A stretch of 64,000 bases of DNA. It comes from Paractinoplanes abujensis. GTDB taxonomy: Bacteria > Actinomycetota > Actinomycetes > Mycobacteriales > Micromonosporaceae. The stretch covers positions 4,526,001 through 4,590,000 of the forward strand of contig NZ_JACHMF010000001.1 of NCBI RefSeq assembly GCF_014204895.1. Direction: 5' to 3'. The translations under genes were made by a program, and so were the position numbers. Below, piece by piece: positions 51,144 to 60,772 of this stretch (position 1 is the stretch's first letter; the number at the start of each line of letters is the position of its first letter). The notes under the pieces were generated by a model. It had not been told where the DNA came from. It did not search any database and was given only the letters and a program-made list of their open reading frames with translations.

Positions 51144-52786
51144 TGACTGACTGGACCGGGCCCGCCGAGCCTCTGGACCGTGCACTGCTTTCGCTCACCG
51201 GGGAGTCCGTCGGCCATCCGGGAGCGAAAGGCGCCGTCCACGTCGTTGATGAGTCGACTTACTACAAGGAGTATCTCGAGCCGATCGACGACCCCGGCCA
51301 TCTCGACGAGCTGATCGGCTGGCGCCGCTCGCTGCCACCCGAAGACCGCGCCTTTCTCGATGCGCACTGTGCTTGGCCGCTGCGCCGGGTGGCGGACGAG
51401 GGCCTCACCACCGGTTTCCTCATGGCGCCGGCGCCGGACGAGTTCTGGGCCGACATGCTCGGCGAGCGGCACACCATGGAGCTGCAGCACCTGATTCACG
51501 CCGCGCGAGCCAAGCAGCTCGGGATCACCGTTCCCGACCGGCCGCAACGGCTGCTTCTGGCTCAAGACCTCGCCGAGCTCCTCGCGCTGTTCGACAGGCA
51601 CGACATGGTTTACGGCGACATCAGCGAGAAGAACGTCCTGTGGACCCTGCGGGGCGAGCCGCGGACGTACTTCATCGACTGTGACAACGCCCGCCGCGTC
51701 CACAGTGCGCACCGCCAATCGGCCATGGCCCGCAACGACGGATGGCGTGACCCTCTGCTCGGCCCGGACGACCTGCCCGACGTCGACAGCGACCGGTTCG
51801 CGCTCGCGGTCTTCTTCTACCGCGTCTTCTACGGCGTCACCGTCTCGGTCGACCAGCAGGACGGCAAGGTTCTCCTGCCCGACGACGCCCCGGAACTGCC
51901 ACGGCTGGAGGCTCTGCTGGGCGCCGGGCTGGGCCTGATCCGTCCACGTCCGACCGCCGACGAGTGGGCCGGCGCGCTGCGGAACGCGGACAGCGATCGC
52001 CCGGTGCCCCCGCCGCCCAAAACGGCCCCACCTCGCGTCCGGGAGGGCCGGAAGAAGACTTTCGCGGCCGTCGCGATCGGTGTGGTCGCAGCGTCAGCGT
52101 TGGCTGTGCCACTGATCGTGCGCGGAACCAGCCATGCTGAACACCGGGCGGAACCGCAGCCGGACGTGGCCACCACGACAGCCACGCCTGCCGCGCCACC
52201 GGCCCCGGAGCTGCTGACCCGCGACGAGGCGCTGACCGAGTGGGCGGCCGGCCCGGTGGGGATCCAGATCAATCGCTACTACTCGTGGTACGTCTGGGAC
52301 GAGAACAAGGCCGACGCGTTCTCCCTGGTGTACCTGAGGCCGTCCATAACCAACGACACGCCGGCATCGCTCGACCTGTCGCTGGCCTACGACAACTTGG
52401 TGCTCGTCACTGACACCAAGCCCAAGCCGATCGGCAGCGACGTCCCGGTGTACGAGCTACCCGGCATGAGCGAGGGCAACGAGCTGTACGGCTTGGGTTC
52501 CGCCTACGACTGGACTTTCCCTTATGACGGAACCGATCATAAGATCAGCTGGTCAGCTCAGACACTCGCCCCGGGCGCGACGTTCACGTCAAAACGCGTT
52601 CAGGGAGGCTCGATGGGCTACCAGTTCCCCCCGGTCGCGACGAAGGCCGACGACTCCTTCAGCCTTGCCCCCGCCAAGCTGCACGTCCTCGGCGTCGGCT
52701 GGTTCGAGAACGAGCAGATGATGGGTTTCGCCCCCGTCTCCGCCTGGAAGAACCCCAACACGCCCGAGTCGTTCCTGACCGAATGA
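51143..52786 (+). CDS. membrane Ser/Thr kinase-like protein of TerY-P type
   Basis: 547 residues. Kinase fold about 20-280: YKEYLEPI has the presumed ATP Lys, catalytic loop YGDISEKNVLW keeps Asp and Asn (HxD His is Tyr), and metal loop FIDCDNARRV replaces DFG. Helix about 305-327 (TFAAVAIGVVAASALAVPLI) spans the membrane, then an extracellular beta-rich part (about 360-547). The kinase head is of the type found next to VWA and PP2C proteins in TerY-P systems rather than the PknB type. Likely active, but the missing His may slow it. Possible targets are the type VII components. Confidence 0.8.
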   Translation: MTDWTGPAEPLDRALLSLTGESVGHPGAKGAVHVVDESTYYKEYLEPIDDPGHLDELIGWRRSLPPEDRAFLDAHCAWPLRRVADEGLTTGFLMAPAPDEFWADMLGERHTMELQHLIHAARAKQLGITVPDRPQRLLLAQDLAELLALFDRHDMVYGDISEKNVLWTLRGEPRTYFIDCDNARRVHSAHRQSAMARNDGWRDPLLGPDDLPDVDSDRFALAVFFYRVFYGVTVSVDQQDGKVLLPDDAPELPRLEALLGAGLGLIRPRPTADEWAGALRNADSDRPVPPPPKTAPPRVREGRKKTFAAVAIGVVAASALAVPLIVRGTSHAEHRAEPQPDVATTTATPAAPPAPELLTRDEALTEWAAGPVGIQINRYYSWYVWDENKADAFSLVYLRPSITNDTPASLDLSLAYDNLVLVTDTKPKPIGSDVPVYELPGMSEGNELYGLGSAYDWTFPYDGTDHKISWSAQTLAPGATFTSKRVQGGSMGYQFPPVATKADDSFSLAPAKLHVLGVGWFENEQMMGFAPVSAWKNPNTPESFLTE

Positions 52787-52803
52787 CCTCGGCGCGTGCT
52801 TCG

Positions 52804-55101
52804 CTAAGCGGCGATGCGGTTCCCGGCCGGGGCCGGGCGGTAGGTGGCGACCGCCGAGGCGGGCATCGGGTGGCCGTAGTGGAAGCCCTGCGCGTAGCGG
52901 TAGCCCAGGCGCTGCAGTTCGGCGGCCTGTTCGGCGGTTTCGACGCCCTCGGCCACGGCTCGCAGGCCCATGCCCTCGCAGATGCCGATCAGCGCGGCCA
53001 CCACCACGGCCTGCTGCCCGCCGGACGTGACGTCGTCGACGAAGGACTTGTCGACCTTCAGCACGTCGGCCGGGCAGGTGCGGAGCAGGCCCAGCGAGGA
53101 GTGGCCGGTCCCGAAGTCGTCCAGGGCGATCTTCACGCCCAGGGCGGAGATGGCCCGCACCTCGGCCAGGGCGCTGCCGCCGTCGAAGACGGCCGTCTCG
53201 GTGACCTCGATCGTCAGTGTCGACGGCGGAAGTCCGGTGCGTTGCAGCACGGCGGCGACGTCGGAAGCGAAGCCGGCCTCGCGGAGCTGCCGTGCCGAGA
53301 CGTTGACGGTGACCGTGCGCGGCGCCGCGTCCCCCAGTGACGTTCGCCAAGCCATGGCCTGGCGGCACGCCTCTTCGAGGATCCAGGCGCCCAACGGCAC
53401 GATCAGCCCGGTGCGTTCGGCGGCCGGAATGAAGACGTCGGGACCGATCGGGCCGCGTGCGGGGTGGTTCCACCGGATCAGGGCCTCGACCCCGTAGAGC
53501 TCACCGCCCGGCATGTGGACGATCGGCTGGTAGAGCAGGGTCAGCTGGTCGGCGTCCAAGGCCACGCGCAGGTCGGCGGCCAGGCGGGACTGTTCGGCGG
53601 TGCGCTGGTCCATCTCGGCGGCGTACGTGACCTGGCGGCCTTTGCCTTTCCCTTTGGCTTCGTACATGGCGACGTCGGCCCGCCGGAGCAGTTCGTCGGC
53701 GGTGTCGCCGTCGCGGGCGGGGGCCAGGCCGATGCTGCTCTCCACCACCAGTTCGTGGCCGCCGGCGTGGACCGACAGGCGGAGCTGGGACGTGATGGCG
53801 GCCAGGGTCCTCGCGGCGTCGCCGCGCAGCAGGAGGGCGTATTCGTCGCCGCCCTGGCGGGCCACGAGGCTGCCGGGCGGCAGTTGGGCGGTGATGGTTT
53901 CGGCCACGGCCACCAGCAGGGCGTCGCCGACGGCGTGGCCGAGGTCGTCGTTGATGGCTTTGAAGTCGTCGAGGTCGATCAGGGCGACGCTCACGTCGGA
54001 CGGGTCGTCGGCCAGCGCCTCGGTGATCTCGCGGGCCAGCACGGTGCGGTTGGCCAGGCCGGTCAGCCCGTCGTGGCCGGCCTGGTAGGCCAGTTCGCGC
54101 TGGCGGGCGTCGAGGTCCTCGAGCAGCCGGGCGTTGTCGCGCAGGGCGACCAGCTGGCGGGTGGCCACCAGCAGGGTGACGGTGACCGAGCCGATCGCGA
54201 CGGCGAGCAGGTCCGGGGTGTGGGCGACGGCGCTGGTCAGCAGCAGCACGGCGGTGGCCAGCACGGCCGCGTACGGCATCAGGCTGAGCCGTTTCATCGC
54301 GGGGCGGGGCAGGGGACGGCCGAGGTGGCTGGCCCGGATCTGCCGGTCGGCGGCCAGGCTCAGGCACAGCGAGGTGGCCGGCAGCAGGATGTGCGCGGTG
54401 TTCAGGTACGGCTTGTCGGCCAGCAGCGGGGCCAGTGAACCGCCGCCGGCGCCGACCGCGCCGGTCAGGGCGAGCAGGTGCAGGGCGCGCCGGTCGATGG
54501 GGCCGGTGCCGGTGAAGGCTACCTTGACGAAGGCGAAGACGCAGATGAAGCCGGCCACGAGCACGATGAACACGGAGAACGAGTCGGCGATGGTGCCGCC
54601 CAGCCAGCTCTCCCACCGCCGGTACGCGAAGTGCCAGGTGAACGTGAGCACGGTGACGATGACCGTGGCGATGTCGAGACCGAAGCGGGCCCATTCGATG
54701 CCGCTGCGCCGGGCGCCGGGGATGCGCAGCAGGCCGGCCACGAACGCGACCAGGCCCAGCACGTAGACGGCGGCGGTGAGCCCGCTGATGTGCTGCCCGT
54801 GCTGGGCGCCGCTGAAGTAGTCCCAGCCGTTGGAGATGGCGCCCAGGCCGATCAGGATGATGCCGACCGACGCGTACCGCCAGTAGGTGCGGCCGCCGGC
54901 CGAGGCCCGCCACGACACGACGGCGGCCACCGGCACCGAGATCAGCACGGCGAACCAGCCCAGTGACGTGGGGGTCTCGTGCACCAGGCCGAAACCGAAC
55001 CACAGGCAGGCCAGGGCGAGGGTGCACGCGGAGAGGGCCAGGGCGCGCGTCATCCGGAACGCGGGCACCCGCACCCCGCCGGCGGCTCTGGTCCTCTCCA
55101 C
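52804..55101 (-). CDS. membrane GGDEF-EAL protein (c-di-GMP turnover)
   Basis: 765 residues; GTG 55101 or the ATG at 55053 could be the start. About nine to ten membrane helices (about 20-325), then a diguanylate cyclase domain with GHDGLTGLANRT and RQGGDEYALLL (GGDEY, an active variant) and an EAL phosphodiesterase domain with GVEALIRWNHP, EVTETAVF, LDDFGTGHSS, LKVDKSFV and AEGVETAEQA, all intact. Both activities are possible; net effect unknown. The membrane part lacks a recognised sensor module. Monocistronic; on its upstream side lies the 367-base spacer, and its 3' end faces the kinase gene. Confidence 0.9.
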   Translation of the reverse strand: MERTRAAGGVRVPAFRMTRALALSACTLALACLWFGFGLVHETPTSLGWFAVLISVPVAAVVSWRASAGGRTYWRYASVGIILIGLGAISNGWDYFSGAQHGQHISGLTAAVYVLGLVAFVAGLLRIPGARRSGIEWARFGLDIATVIVTVLTFTWHFAYRRWESWLGGTIADSFSVFIVLVAGFICVFAFVKVAFTGTGPIDRRALHLLALTGAVGAGGGSLAPLLADKPYLNTAHILLPATSLCLSLAADRQIRASHLGRPLPRPAMKRLSLMPYAAVLATAVLLLTSAVAHTPDLLAVAIGSVTVTLLVATRQLVALRDNARLLEDLDARQRELAYQAGHDGLTGLANRTVLAREITEALADDPSDVSVALIDLDDFKAINDDLGHAVGDALLVAVAETITAQLPPGSLVARQGGDEYALLLRGDAARTLAAITSQLRLSVHAGGHELVVESSIGLAPARDGDTADELLRRADVAMYEAKGKGKGRQVTYAAEMDQRTAEQSRLAADLRVALDADQLTLLYQPIVHMPGGELYGVEALIRWNHPARGPIGPDVFIPAAERTGLIVPLGAWILEEACRQAMAWRTSLGDAAPRTVTVNVSARQLREAGFASDVAAVLQRTGLPPSTLTIEVTETAVFDGGSALAEVRAISALGVKIALDDFGTGHSSLGLLRTCPADVLKVDKSFVDDVTSGGQQAVVVAALIGICEGMGLRAVAEGVETAEQAAELQRLGYRYAQGFHYGHPMPASAVATYRPAPAGNRIAA

Positions 55102-55468
55102 AGCGATCCCATCGGCTCGGCACCGCCGCGGGCTGAGAAGATCGCGGGGCGGTTCGCGCCACAGGGTACCGCCGGGACCGGGCTTGGCAAGGGTTCGGTC
55201 CGGTGCGGAATTGCCGTGACGGTGGTGGCGTGAGACGGGCCATGGCCGCGCCGGCCGTCGCGTCGTTCCTGACGTTGCTCGTCGATGTCGTCAGAGGGGC
55301 GCAACCGGGTGGCGCGCGACTTCCACGACGGGTCCGGAGGTACGCCGGTCGGTGGGCGCGCTGCGTGAGGAGCGAGCACCCGTGCCGCTGCCGGAGGTGT
55401 TGCGCGAGCCCGCCGAGGTGGAGGTGCGCGGCGCGCCGTTGCGCCATCGGCACGGTAGCGTGCACTGA
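55102..55468. other. intergenic stretch without a confident gene
   Basis: Holds the divergent promoters of the GGDEF-EAL gene and the Xre-cupin gene. The rightmost 150 bases have coding-like GC-skewed third positions in a start-less frame ending at TGA 55466-55468, which might be the tail of a decayed gene. No RNA gene, repeat or operator seen. Confidence 0.5.
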
Positions 55469-56032
55469 ATGCAAGAGATCTCGGACGTCGTCCGGCAGCG
55501 CATCCGCGGGCTGCGGCAGGCGCGGGGCTGGAGTCTCGACGCGCTGGCCGCCCGCTGCCACCTCAGCCCGTCCACGCTGAGCCGCATCGAGACCGGCCAC
55601 CGGCGCATCGACCTCGATCAGCTGGTGGCCCTGGCCCGGGCGCTCGACACCACGATCGACCACCTGGTCGAGCCGGTCGACGACGCCGACGTGATCATCC
55701 GGCCGTTGCAGCATCAGGAGCCGGGCCTGACGACGTGGGTGCTGTCGCGCGAGCCGGCCCGGCCCGGCGGCAGCCTCGTGGCCAAGATGCGGATCACGCC
55801 GGAGCGCCGTCCCAGCCCGGAGCGGCTGGCCGTCCATCCCGGCCGTGAGTGGTTCACGGTGATCAGCGGGACGGCGCTGCTGCACCTCGCCGAGCGGCAG
55901 ATCCCGGTCGCGACGGGGAACGCGGCCGAGTTCTCGACGATGATCCCGCACTTCATCGGCGCGGTGGACGGGCCGGTGGAGATCCTCACGATCTTCGACC
56001 AGGAGGGTGAGCGCGCCCACGCGTCAGCCTGA
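55469..56032 (+). CDS. Xre-family regulator with cupin domain
   Basis: 187 residues. HTH at about 8-63 (RIRGLRQARGWSLDALAARC and LSPSTLSRIETGHRRIDLDQ), cupin from about 105 (GREWFTVISGTALLHLAERQ, EFSTMIPHF). Such proteins sense a small molecule and often repress a linked exporter; the MFS transporter gene starts 60 bases downstream on the same strand. Ligand unknown. Confidence 0.9.
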   Translation: MQEISDVVRQRIRGLRQARGWSLDALAARCHLSPSTLSRIETGHRRIDLDQLVALARALDTTIDHLVEPVDDADVIIRPLQHQEPGLTTWVLSREPARPGGSLVAKMRITPERRPSPERLAVHPGREWFTVISGTALLHLAERQIPVATGNAAEFSTMIPHFIGAVDGPVEILTIFDQEGERAHASA

Positions 56033-56092
56033 CTCTTGCCATTCCTGCAAGGCCTGATGCCGTACGGGCAAATCGGCTCTACCTTTGCCGGC

Positions 56093-57577
56093 ATGCTCAA
56101 TGTCCCTGTTCTCACGATCGACGACCCCCGCCGGCGCCGCGCGATCCTGATCGCCGTCTGCGTCGCGCTGATGGCCGTCATCGCTTCGGTCTCCGGCCTC
56201 AACGTGGCCCAGCAGCAGATCGCCGTGGCCTTCGGCGCGTCGCAGAGCACCGTCCTGTGGATCATCAACGTCTACGCGCTCACGCTGGCCGCGCTGCTGC
56301 TGCCGCTGGGCGCGGCCGGCGACCGCTGGGGCCGCAAGCCCGTGCTGCTGGCCGGTCTGCTCGTGTTCGGGCTGGCCAACGTGGCCGCCGGACTCGCCCC
56401 CAGCACCGAAATCATGATCGCCGCGCGGCTGTTCAGCGGCATCGGCGCGGCGATGATCATGCCGGTGACCCTGGCCGTGATCACCTCGACGTTCCCGGAC
56501 GAGGAGCGCTCCCGCGCGATCGGTGTCTGGACCGGCGTCGCGGGCGGTGGCGGCCTGCTCGGCATGTACCTGTCGGCGATCCTGGTCGACGTCGCGACCT
56601 GGCGCTGGCTGTTCGTGCTGCCGGTGACCCTGGTACTGGTGGCCGCCGTCCTGACCCTGCGCTCGGTGCCGGACTCGCGCGAAGGAAAGGGCTTCGACGT
56701 CGTCGGCTCGTTGACGTCGTCGACCGCCGTGGCCGCGCTCATCTTCGTCCTGCACGAGGGCCCCGTACGGGGTTGGGCCGACGCTCCGGCCGTCACCGCG
56801 CTGGCCGTCGGGCTGGCCGCCACCGCCGGGTTCATCGGGTGGGAGCTGCGCCACCCCGCCCCGCTGCTCGACGTCCGCCTGTTCCGGTCGCGCGGGCTCG
56901 CGAGCGGCTCGGTGTCCCTGCTGACCGTCTTCGGCGTGCAGGCCGGCATCTTCGTGGTGCTGTTCCCCTACTTCCAGGCCGTGCTGGGCTGGTCGGGCCT
57001 GCGCTCGACGGTCGCGATGCTGCCGATGGCGCTGCTCATGATGGCCGCCTCCGGTCTCGCCCCCCGCCTGGCGGCCCGGGCAGGCGGCCGCGCCACGACG
57101 GCCACCGGCATCGCGCTGGCCGCGGCGGGCCTGGCCCTCATGGCGGCGCTGGTCTCGGTCGACGGCGGCTACCTGTCGGTGCTGCCCGGCATGCTGGCGA
57201 TGGGCCTGGGCATGGGTCTGTCGATGACCCCGTCGACCGAGGCCATCACGTCCTCGCTGCCGCGCGACCGGCAGGGCGTGGCGTCCGCGCTCAACGACGT
57301 GACCCGCGAGTTCGGCACCGCGCTGGGGGTGGCCCTGCTGGGCGCGATCCTGTCGGCCGGTTACCGCGCCGCGATCGACTCCCGCCTGCCCGGCGCGCCC
57401 GAACCCGTCCGCGAGAACATCGCCAACGCCGGCCCCGGCGTGCTGCGGGCCGCACAGGAATCCTTCGTGGACGGCTGGCAGCAGGCCATGTGGGCCGGCG
57501 TGGCCGTGCTGACCCTGCTTCTCGCGTACGTGCTGGTGCGCGGTCAGCCGAACAGGGCGGCCGGGATGTCGGCGTAG
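56093..57577 (+). CDS. MFS drug exporter (DHA2, 14 TM)
   Basis: 494 residues from ATG 56093; a longer ORF start at 56036 is rejected because TACCTT (56080-56085) lies seven bases before this ATG as a leaderless -10. Contains the MFS motif A GAAGDRWGRKPVLLAG, motif C region near FSGIGAAMIMPVTLAV, and a long series of hydrophobic helices. Likely proton-driven export of toxic compounds. Follows the Xre-cupin regulator. The 3' end overlaps the convergent SDR gene by 34 bases. Confidence 0.88.
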   Translation: MLNVPVLTIDDPRRRRAILIAVCVALMAVIASVSGLNVAQQQIAVAFGASQSTVLWIINVYALTLAALLLPLGAAGDRWGRKPVLLAGLLVFGLANVAAGLAPSTEIMIAARLFSGIGAAMIMPVTLAVITSTFPDEERSRAIGVWTGVAGGGGLLGMYLSAILVDVATWRWLFVLPVTLVLVAAVLTLRSVPDSREGKGFDVVGSLTSSTAVAALIFVLHEGPVRGWADAPAVTALAVGLAATAGFIGWELRHPAPLLDVRLFRSRGLASGSVSLLTVFGVQAGIFVVLFPYFQAVLGWSGLRSTVAMLPMALLMMAASGLAPRLAARAGGRATTATGIALAAAGLALMAALVSVDGGYLSVLPGMLAMGLGMGLSMTPSTEAITSSLPRDRQGVASALNDVTREFGTALGVALLGAILSAGYRAAIDSRLPGAPEPVRENIANAGPGVLRAAQESFVDGWQQAMWAGVAVLTLLLAYVLVRGQPNRAAGMSA

Positions 57578-58254
57578 AACAGGGCCGGGTCGCGCGACAG
57601 GGACGCTTTGACGTTGGCGGTGGGCTTGTCGGCGATCACTTCGAGCGCGCCCGCCTCCAGGCCGTCCAGGGCCTGGGCGACCACCTCGTGCGGCGGCAGC
57701 TTCGGAATGTCGTAGCCGGCCATCATGTCGGTGTCCGCGATGGCCAGGGCGAGCGCGGTGACCTGGGTCTTCTGCTCGGCCAGCTCGAGCCGTACGCCGT
57801 TGGTCAGCGACCACATCGCGGCCTTGGAGGCGGCGTAGCCGTTGCTCGACGGGGCGAAGGCATACCAGCTCAGCGCGGAGATGACGTTGAGGATGGCGCC
57901 GCCGGCCAGCTGGGGCGCGAAGGCCCGGGTGACGTCGAGGGTGCCCCAGAAGTTGGTCTCGAACTCCCGGCGGATGTTGTCGGTGGACGGGCCCAGCAGG
58001 GGCGCGTCGGTCGAGATGCCGGCGTTGTTGACCAGGATGCCGAGCTCGCCCACCTCGGCCGCCGCGGCCGCGATGGTCGCAGGGTCGGTGACGTCGAGCC
58101 GCAGGGGCACGACGCCCGGGATGTCGATGCTCTCCGGGCGGCGGGCGGTGGCGTAGACGGTGGTGGCGCCGCGGGCCAGGAGGGCCTCGGCGAAGGCCTT
58201 GCCGAGACCGCGGTTGGCGCCGGTTACGAGGGCTTTTGTGCCGTTGATCTGCAT
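57544..58254 (-). CDS. short-chain dehydrogenase
   Basis: 236 residues. TGANRGLG at 11-18, NNAGIS, catalytic Ser in VISALSWYAF, Tyr and Lys in YAASKAA. Classical SDR of unknown substrate. Convergent with the exporter gene, whose end it overlaps. Own promoter region is the 252-base spacer shared with the beta-helix gene. Confidence 0.88.
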   Translation of the reverse strand: MQINGTKALVTGANRGLGKAFAEALLARGATTVYATARRPESIDIPGVVPLRLDVTDPATIAAAAAEVGELGILVNNAGISTDAPLLGPSTDNIRREFETNFWGTLDVTRAFAPQLAGGAILNVISALSWYAFAPSSNGYAASKAAMWSLTNGVRLELAEQKTQVTALALAIADTDMMAGYDIPKLPPHEVVAQALDGLEAGALEVIADKPTANVKASLSRDPALFYADIPAALFG

Positions 58255-58328
58255 GCCGCCACGCTAGAACCTCACGTTGACGTCAGGGGCAAGTCTTGCG
58301 ACCCGCATCACCCCATAACGATTTTTTC

Positions 58329-58342
58329 GGGAAGCGCTTCCC
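58329..58342. promoter_or_regulatory. LacI-type operator 1
   Basis: GGGAAGCGCTTCCC, perfect 14-bp palindrome with the central CG step typical of LacI/GalR boxes, between the SDR start and the secreted beta-helix gene. Confidence 0.7.
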
Positions 58343-58414
58343 CGACTTTAGGGCAGCCCCCACAGCCCTTTGTTGCCGGGATATTGACGGTTCGAAACAC
58401 GACGGTAAAGATCC

Positions 58415-58430
58415 CAGAAAGCGCTTTCTG
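58415..58430. promoter_or_regulatory. LacI-type operator 2
   Basis: CAGAAAGCGCTTTCTG, perfect 16-bp palindrome, 86 bases from operator 1, just downstream of a TTGACG (58384-58389). Core AAGCGCTT is shared with operator 1, so one repressor probably binds both, possibly looping the DNA. Confidence 0.75.
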
Positions 58431-58506
58431 TCGGCGCCGCACGGTCATCTCCCCTTCGCCGCACGCCCGTCCCCACTGGCGAACGGCCCCCCGAGAAGGC
58501 AGGCTC

Positions 58507-60750
58507 ATGACACTCATATCTCCACCACCGGCCCGCAGACGCCGCGGCCTGGTCACCCTGAGCGCGGTCCTCGCCGGAGCTCTCGGCGCCACCGTGATCA
58601 CCTTTGCCACGCAGGCTGACGCCGCCGAGGTTCCGCTGTCGCAGGGCAAGCCGGCCACCGCCTCGACCACCGAGAGCGCGGCCTTCCCCGCCTCCGCCGC
58701 GGTCGACGGCAACGCCGGCACCCGGTGGTCCAGCACGTTCGCCGACCCGCAGTGGTTGCAGGTCGACCTGGGCAGCACCCAGACGATCAGCCGCGTCGTG
58801 CTGAACTGGGAGGCGGCGTACGCCTCCGCCTTCACCATCCAGACCTCGGCCAACGGCACCACCTGGACGAACGTCTCCCCGACGACCACCGGCCGGGCCG
58901 GCGAGCAGACCCTGACCGTCTCCGGCAGCGGCCGCTACGTGCGGATGAACGGCACCACCCGCGCCACCCCGTACGGCTACTCGCTCTGGGAGTTCCAGGT
59001 CTTCGGCACCAGCAGCACCCCGACGACACCCACGCCGACCCCGAGCGGCCCCAACCTGCCCACCTCCGACACGCCTGACCTCGGCGCGAACGTACGGATC
59101 TTCGACCCGTCCACGCCCGCGTCGACCATCCAGTCGGCGGTGGACCAGGCCTTCAACGCCCAGCTGCGCAGCTCGACCGCGCAGTTCGGCACCCAGCGCC
59201 ACGTGTTCCTGTTCAAGCCCGGCACGTACGGGCGGGTCTGGGCCAACGTCGGCTTCTACACCACTGTCGCCGGCCTCGGCCTCAACCCCGACGACGTGAC
59301 GATCAACGGTGCGGTCAACGTCGACTCCGGCTGGAACTACGGCGACGAGAGCAACGCCACCCAGAACTTCTGGCGCAGCATGGAGAACCTGTCGATCGTG
59401 CCCGAGGGCGGCACCAACCGGTGGGCCGTCTCCCAGGCCGCCCCGATGCGCCGCGTGCACATCAAGGGCAACCTGACCCTGGCCCCGTCCAACCAGGACA
59501 ACGGGCAGGGCTACTCCAGCGGCGGCTACCTGGCCGACTCCGTGGTCGACGGCGTCGTGTCGTCGGGCTCGCAGCAGCAGTGGTACACCCGGGACAGCCG
59601 GATCGCGCGCTGGGACGGCGGCGTCTGGAACATGGTCTTCTCCGGCGTGCAGGGCGCTCCGGGCAACGCGTTCCCGAACCCGCCGCACACCACGCTGGCG
59701 ACCACCCCGGTCACCCGCGAGAAGCCTTACCTATACGTGGACAGCGCGGGCCTCTACCGCGTGTTCGTGCCCGCCCTGCGCCGCAACTCGGCCGGCGCCA
59801 GCTGGCCCAACACGGCCGGCTCGTCGATCCCGATGCGCGAGTTCTACGTGGCCAAGCCCGGTGACAGCGCGGCCCGGATCAACCAGGCACTGGCCCAGGG
59901 CCTCAACCTGTTCTTCACGCCGGGCACGTACCAGCTCAACGACACCATCCGGGTCACCCGGGCCAACACCGTCGTGACCGGCATCGGCTACCCGACGCTG
60001 ATCCCGACCAACGGCAACGAGGCGCTGAACATCGCCGACGTCGACGGCGTCAAAGTCAGCGGCATCACGTTCGACGCGGGCACGGTCAACAGCCCGACCC
60101 TGATGACGGTCGGCCGGGCCGGTGTCCACACCGACCACGCGGCCAACCCGATCAGCCTGCAGGACGTCTTCTTCCGCATCGGCAGCAGCGTCCAGGGCAA
60201 GGCCACGACCACCCTGGCCGTGCACAGCGACGACACGATCATCGACCACATCTGGGCCTGGCGGGCCGACCACGGCGGCGCACCCACCGGCTGGACCGTC
60301 AACACCGGCGACACCGGCCTCATCGTGAACGGCGACGACGTGCTCGCCACCGGCCTGTTCGTCGAGCACTACCAGAAGTACGAGGTGATCTGGAACGGCA
60401 ACCGCGGCAAGACGATCTTCTTCCAGAACGAGAAGCCGTACGACGTGCCCAACCAGGCCGCCTGGATCGGGCCCCGGGGCAACGGCTACGCCGCCTACAA
60501 GGTCGCCGACAACGTCACCGACCACCAGCTCTGGGGTGGCGGCTCCTACGCCTACTTCAACGTCAACCCGAGCGTCCGAGTGGACCGGGCCTTCGAGGTG
60601 CCCAACCGCTCCGGCGTCCAGCTCCGCAGCGTCCTGACCGTCTCGCTGGGTGACGTCGGCACGATCGCCAACGTCGTCAACGACACCGGCGGCTCAGTCC
60701 CCAACCCGGCCGGCAACACCACCCCGCGCAACGTGGTGGCCTATCCCTGA
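58507..60750 (+). CDS. secreted F5/8C plus beta-helix carbohydrate-active protein
   Basis: 747 residues from ATG 58507. Signal peptide (1-40, ending FATQADA), F5/8C module about 41-167 similar to those of the two proteins at 21541 and 24447, a Thr-Pro linker, then about 195-747 a right-handed beta-helix of the pectate-lyase/GH55-like kind (FLFKPGTYGRVWANVGFYTT, GYPTLIPTNGNEALNIADVD, HSDDTIIDHIWAWRADHGG, VEHYQKYEVIWNGN). Databases sometimes label such proteins adenylyl cyclase without basis. Likely acts on a polysaccharide; catalytic residues cannot be named. Two LacI-type operators upstream suggest sugar control. Confidence 0.8.
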   Translation: MTLISPPPARRRRGLVTLSAVLAGALGATVITFATQADAAEVPLSQGKPATASTTESAAFPASAAVDGNAGTRWSSTFADPQWLQVDLGSTQTISRVVLNWEAAYASAFTIQTSANGTTWTNVSPTTTGRAGEQTLTVSGSGRYVRMNGTTRATPYGYSLWEFQVFGTSSTPTTPTPTPSGPNLPTSDTPDLGANVRIFDPSTPASTIQSAVDQAFNAQLRSSTAQFGTQRHVFLFKPGTYGRVWANVGFYTTVAGLGLNPDDVTINGAVNVDSGWNYGDESNATQNFWRSMENLSIVPEGGTNRWAVSQAAPMRRVHIKGNLTLAPSNQDNGQGYSSGGYLADSVVDGVVSSGSQQQWYTRDSRIARWDGGVWNMVFSGVQGAPGNAFPNPPHTTLATTPVTREKPYLYVDSAGLYRVFVPALRRNSAGASWPNTAGSSIPMREFYVAKPGDSAARINQALAQGLNLFFTPGTYQLNDTIRVTRANTVVTGIGYPTLIPTNGNEALNIADVDGVKVSGITFDAGTVNSPTLMTVGRAGVHTDHAANPISLQDVFFRIGSSVQGKATTTLAVHSDDTIIDHIWAWRADHGGAPTGWTVNTGDTGLIVNGDDVLATGLFVEHYQKYEVIWNGNRGKTIFFQNEKPYDVPNQAAWIGPRGNGYAAYKVADNVTDHQLWGGGSYAYFNVNPSVRVDRAFEVPNRSGVQLRSVLTVSLGDVGTIANVVNDTGGSVPNPAGNTTPRNVVAYP

Positions 60751-60772
60751 CCCCGACGGAACACCAGCATGA

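Noticed and set aside
58507..60750. Adenylyl cyclase
   Set aside because: No cyclase motif; F5/8C and beta-helix patterns and a signal peptide point to an extracellular carbohydrate protein.
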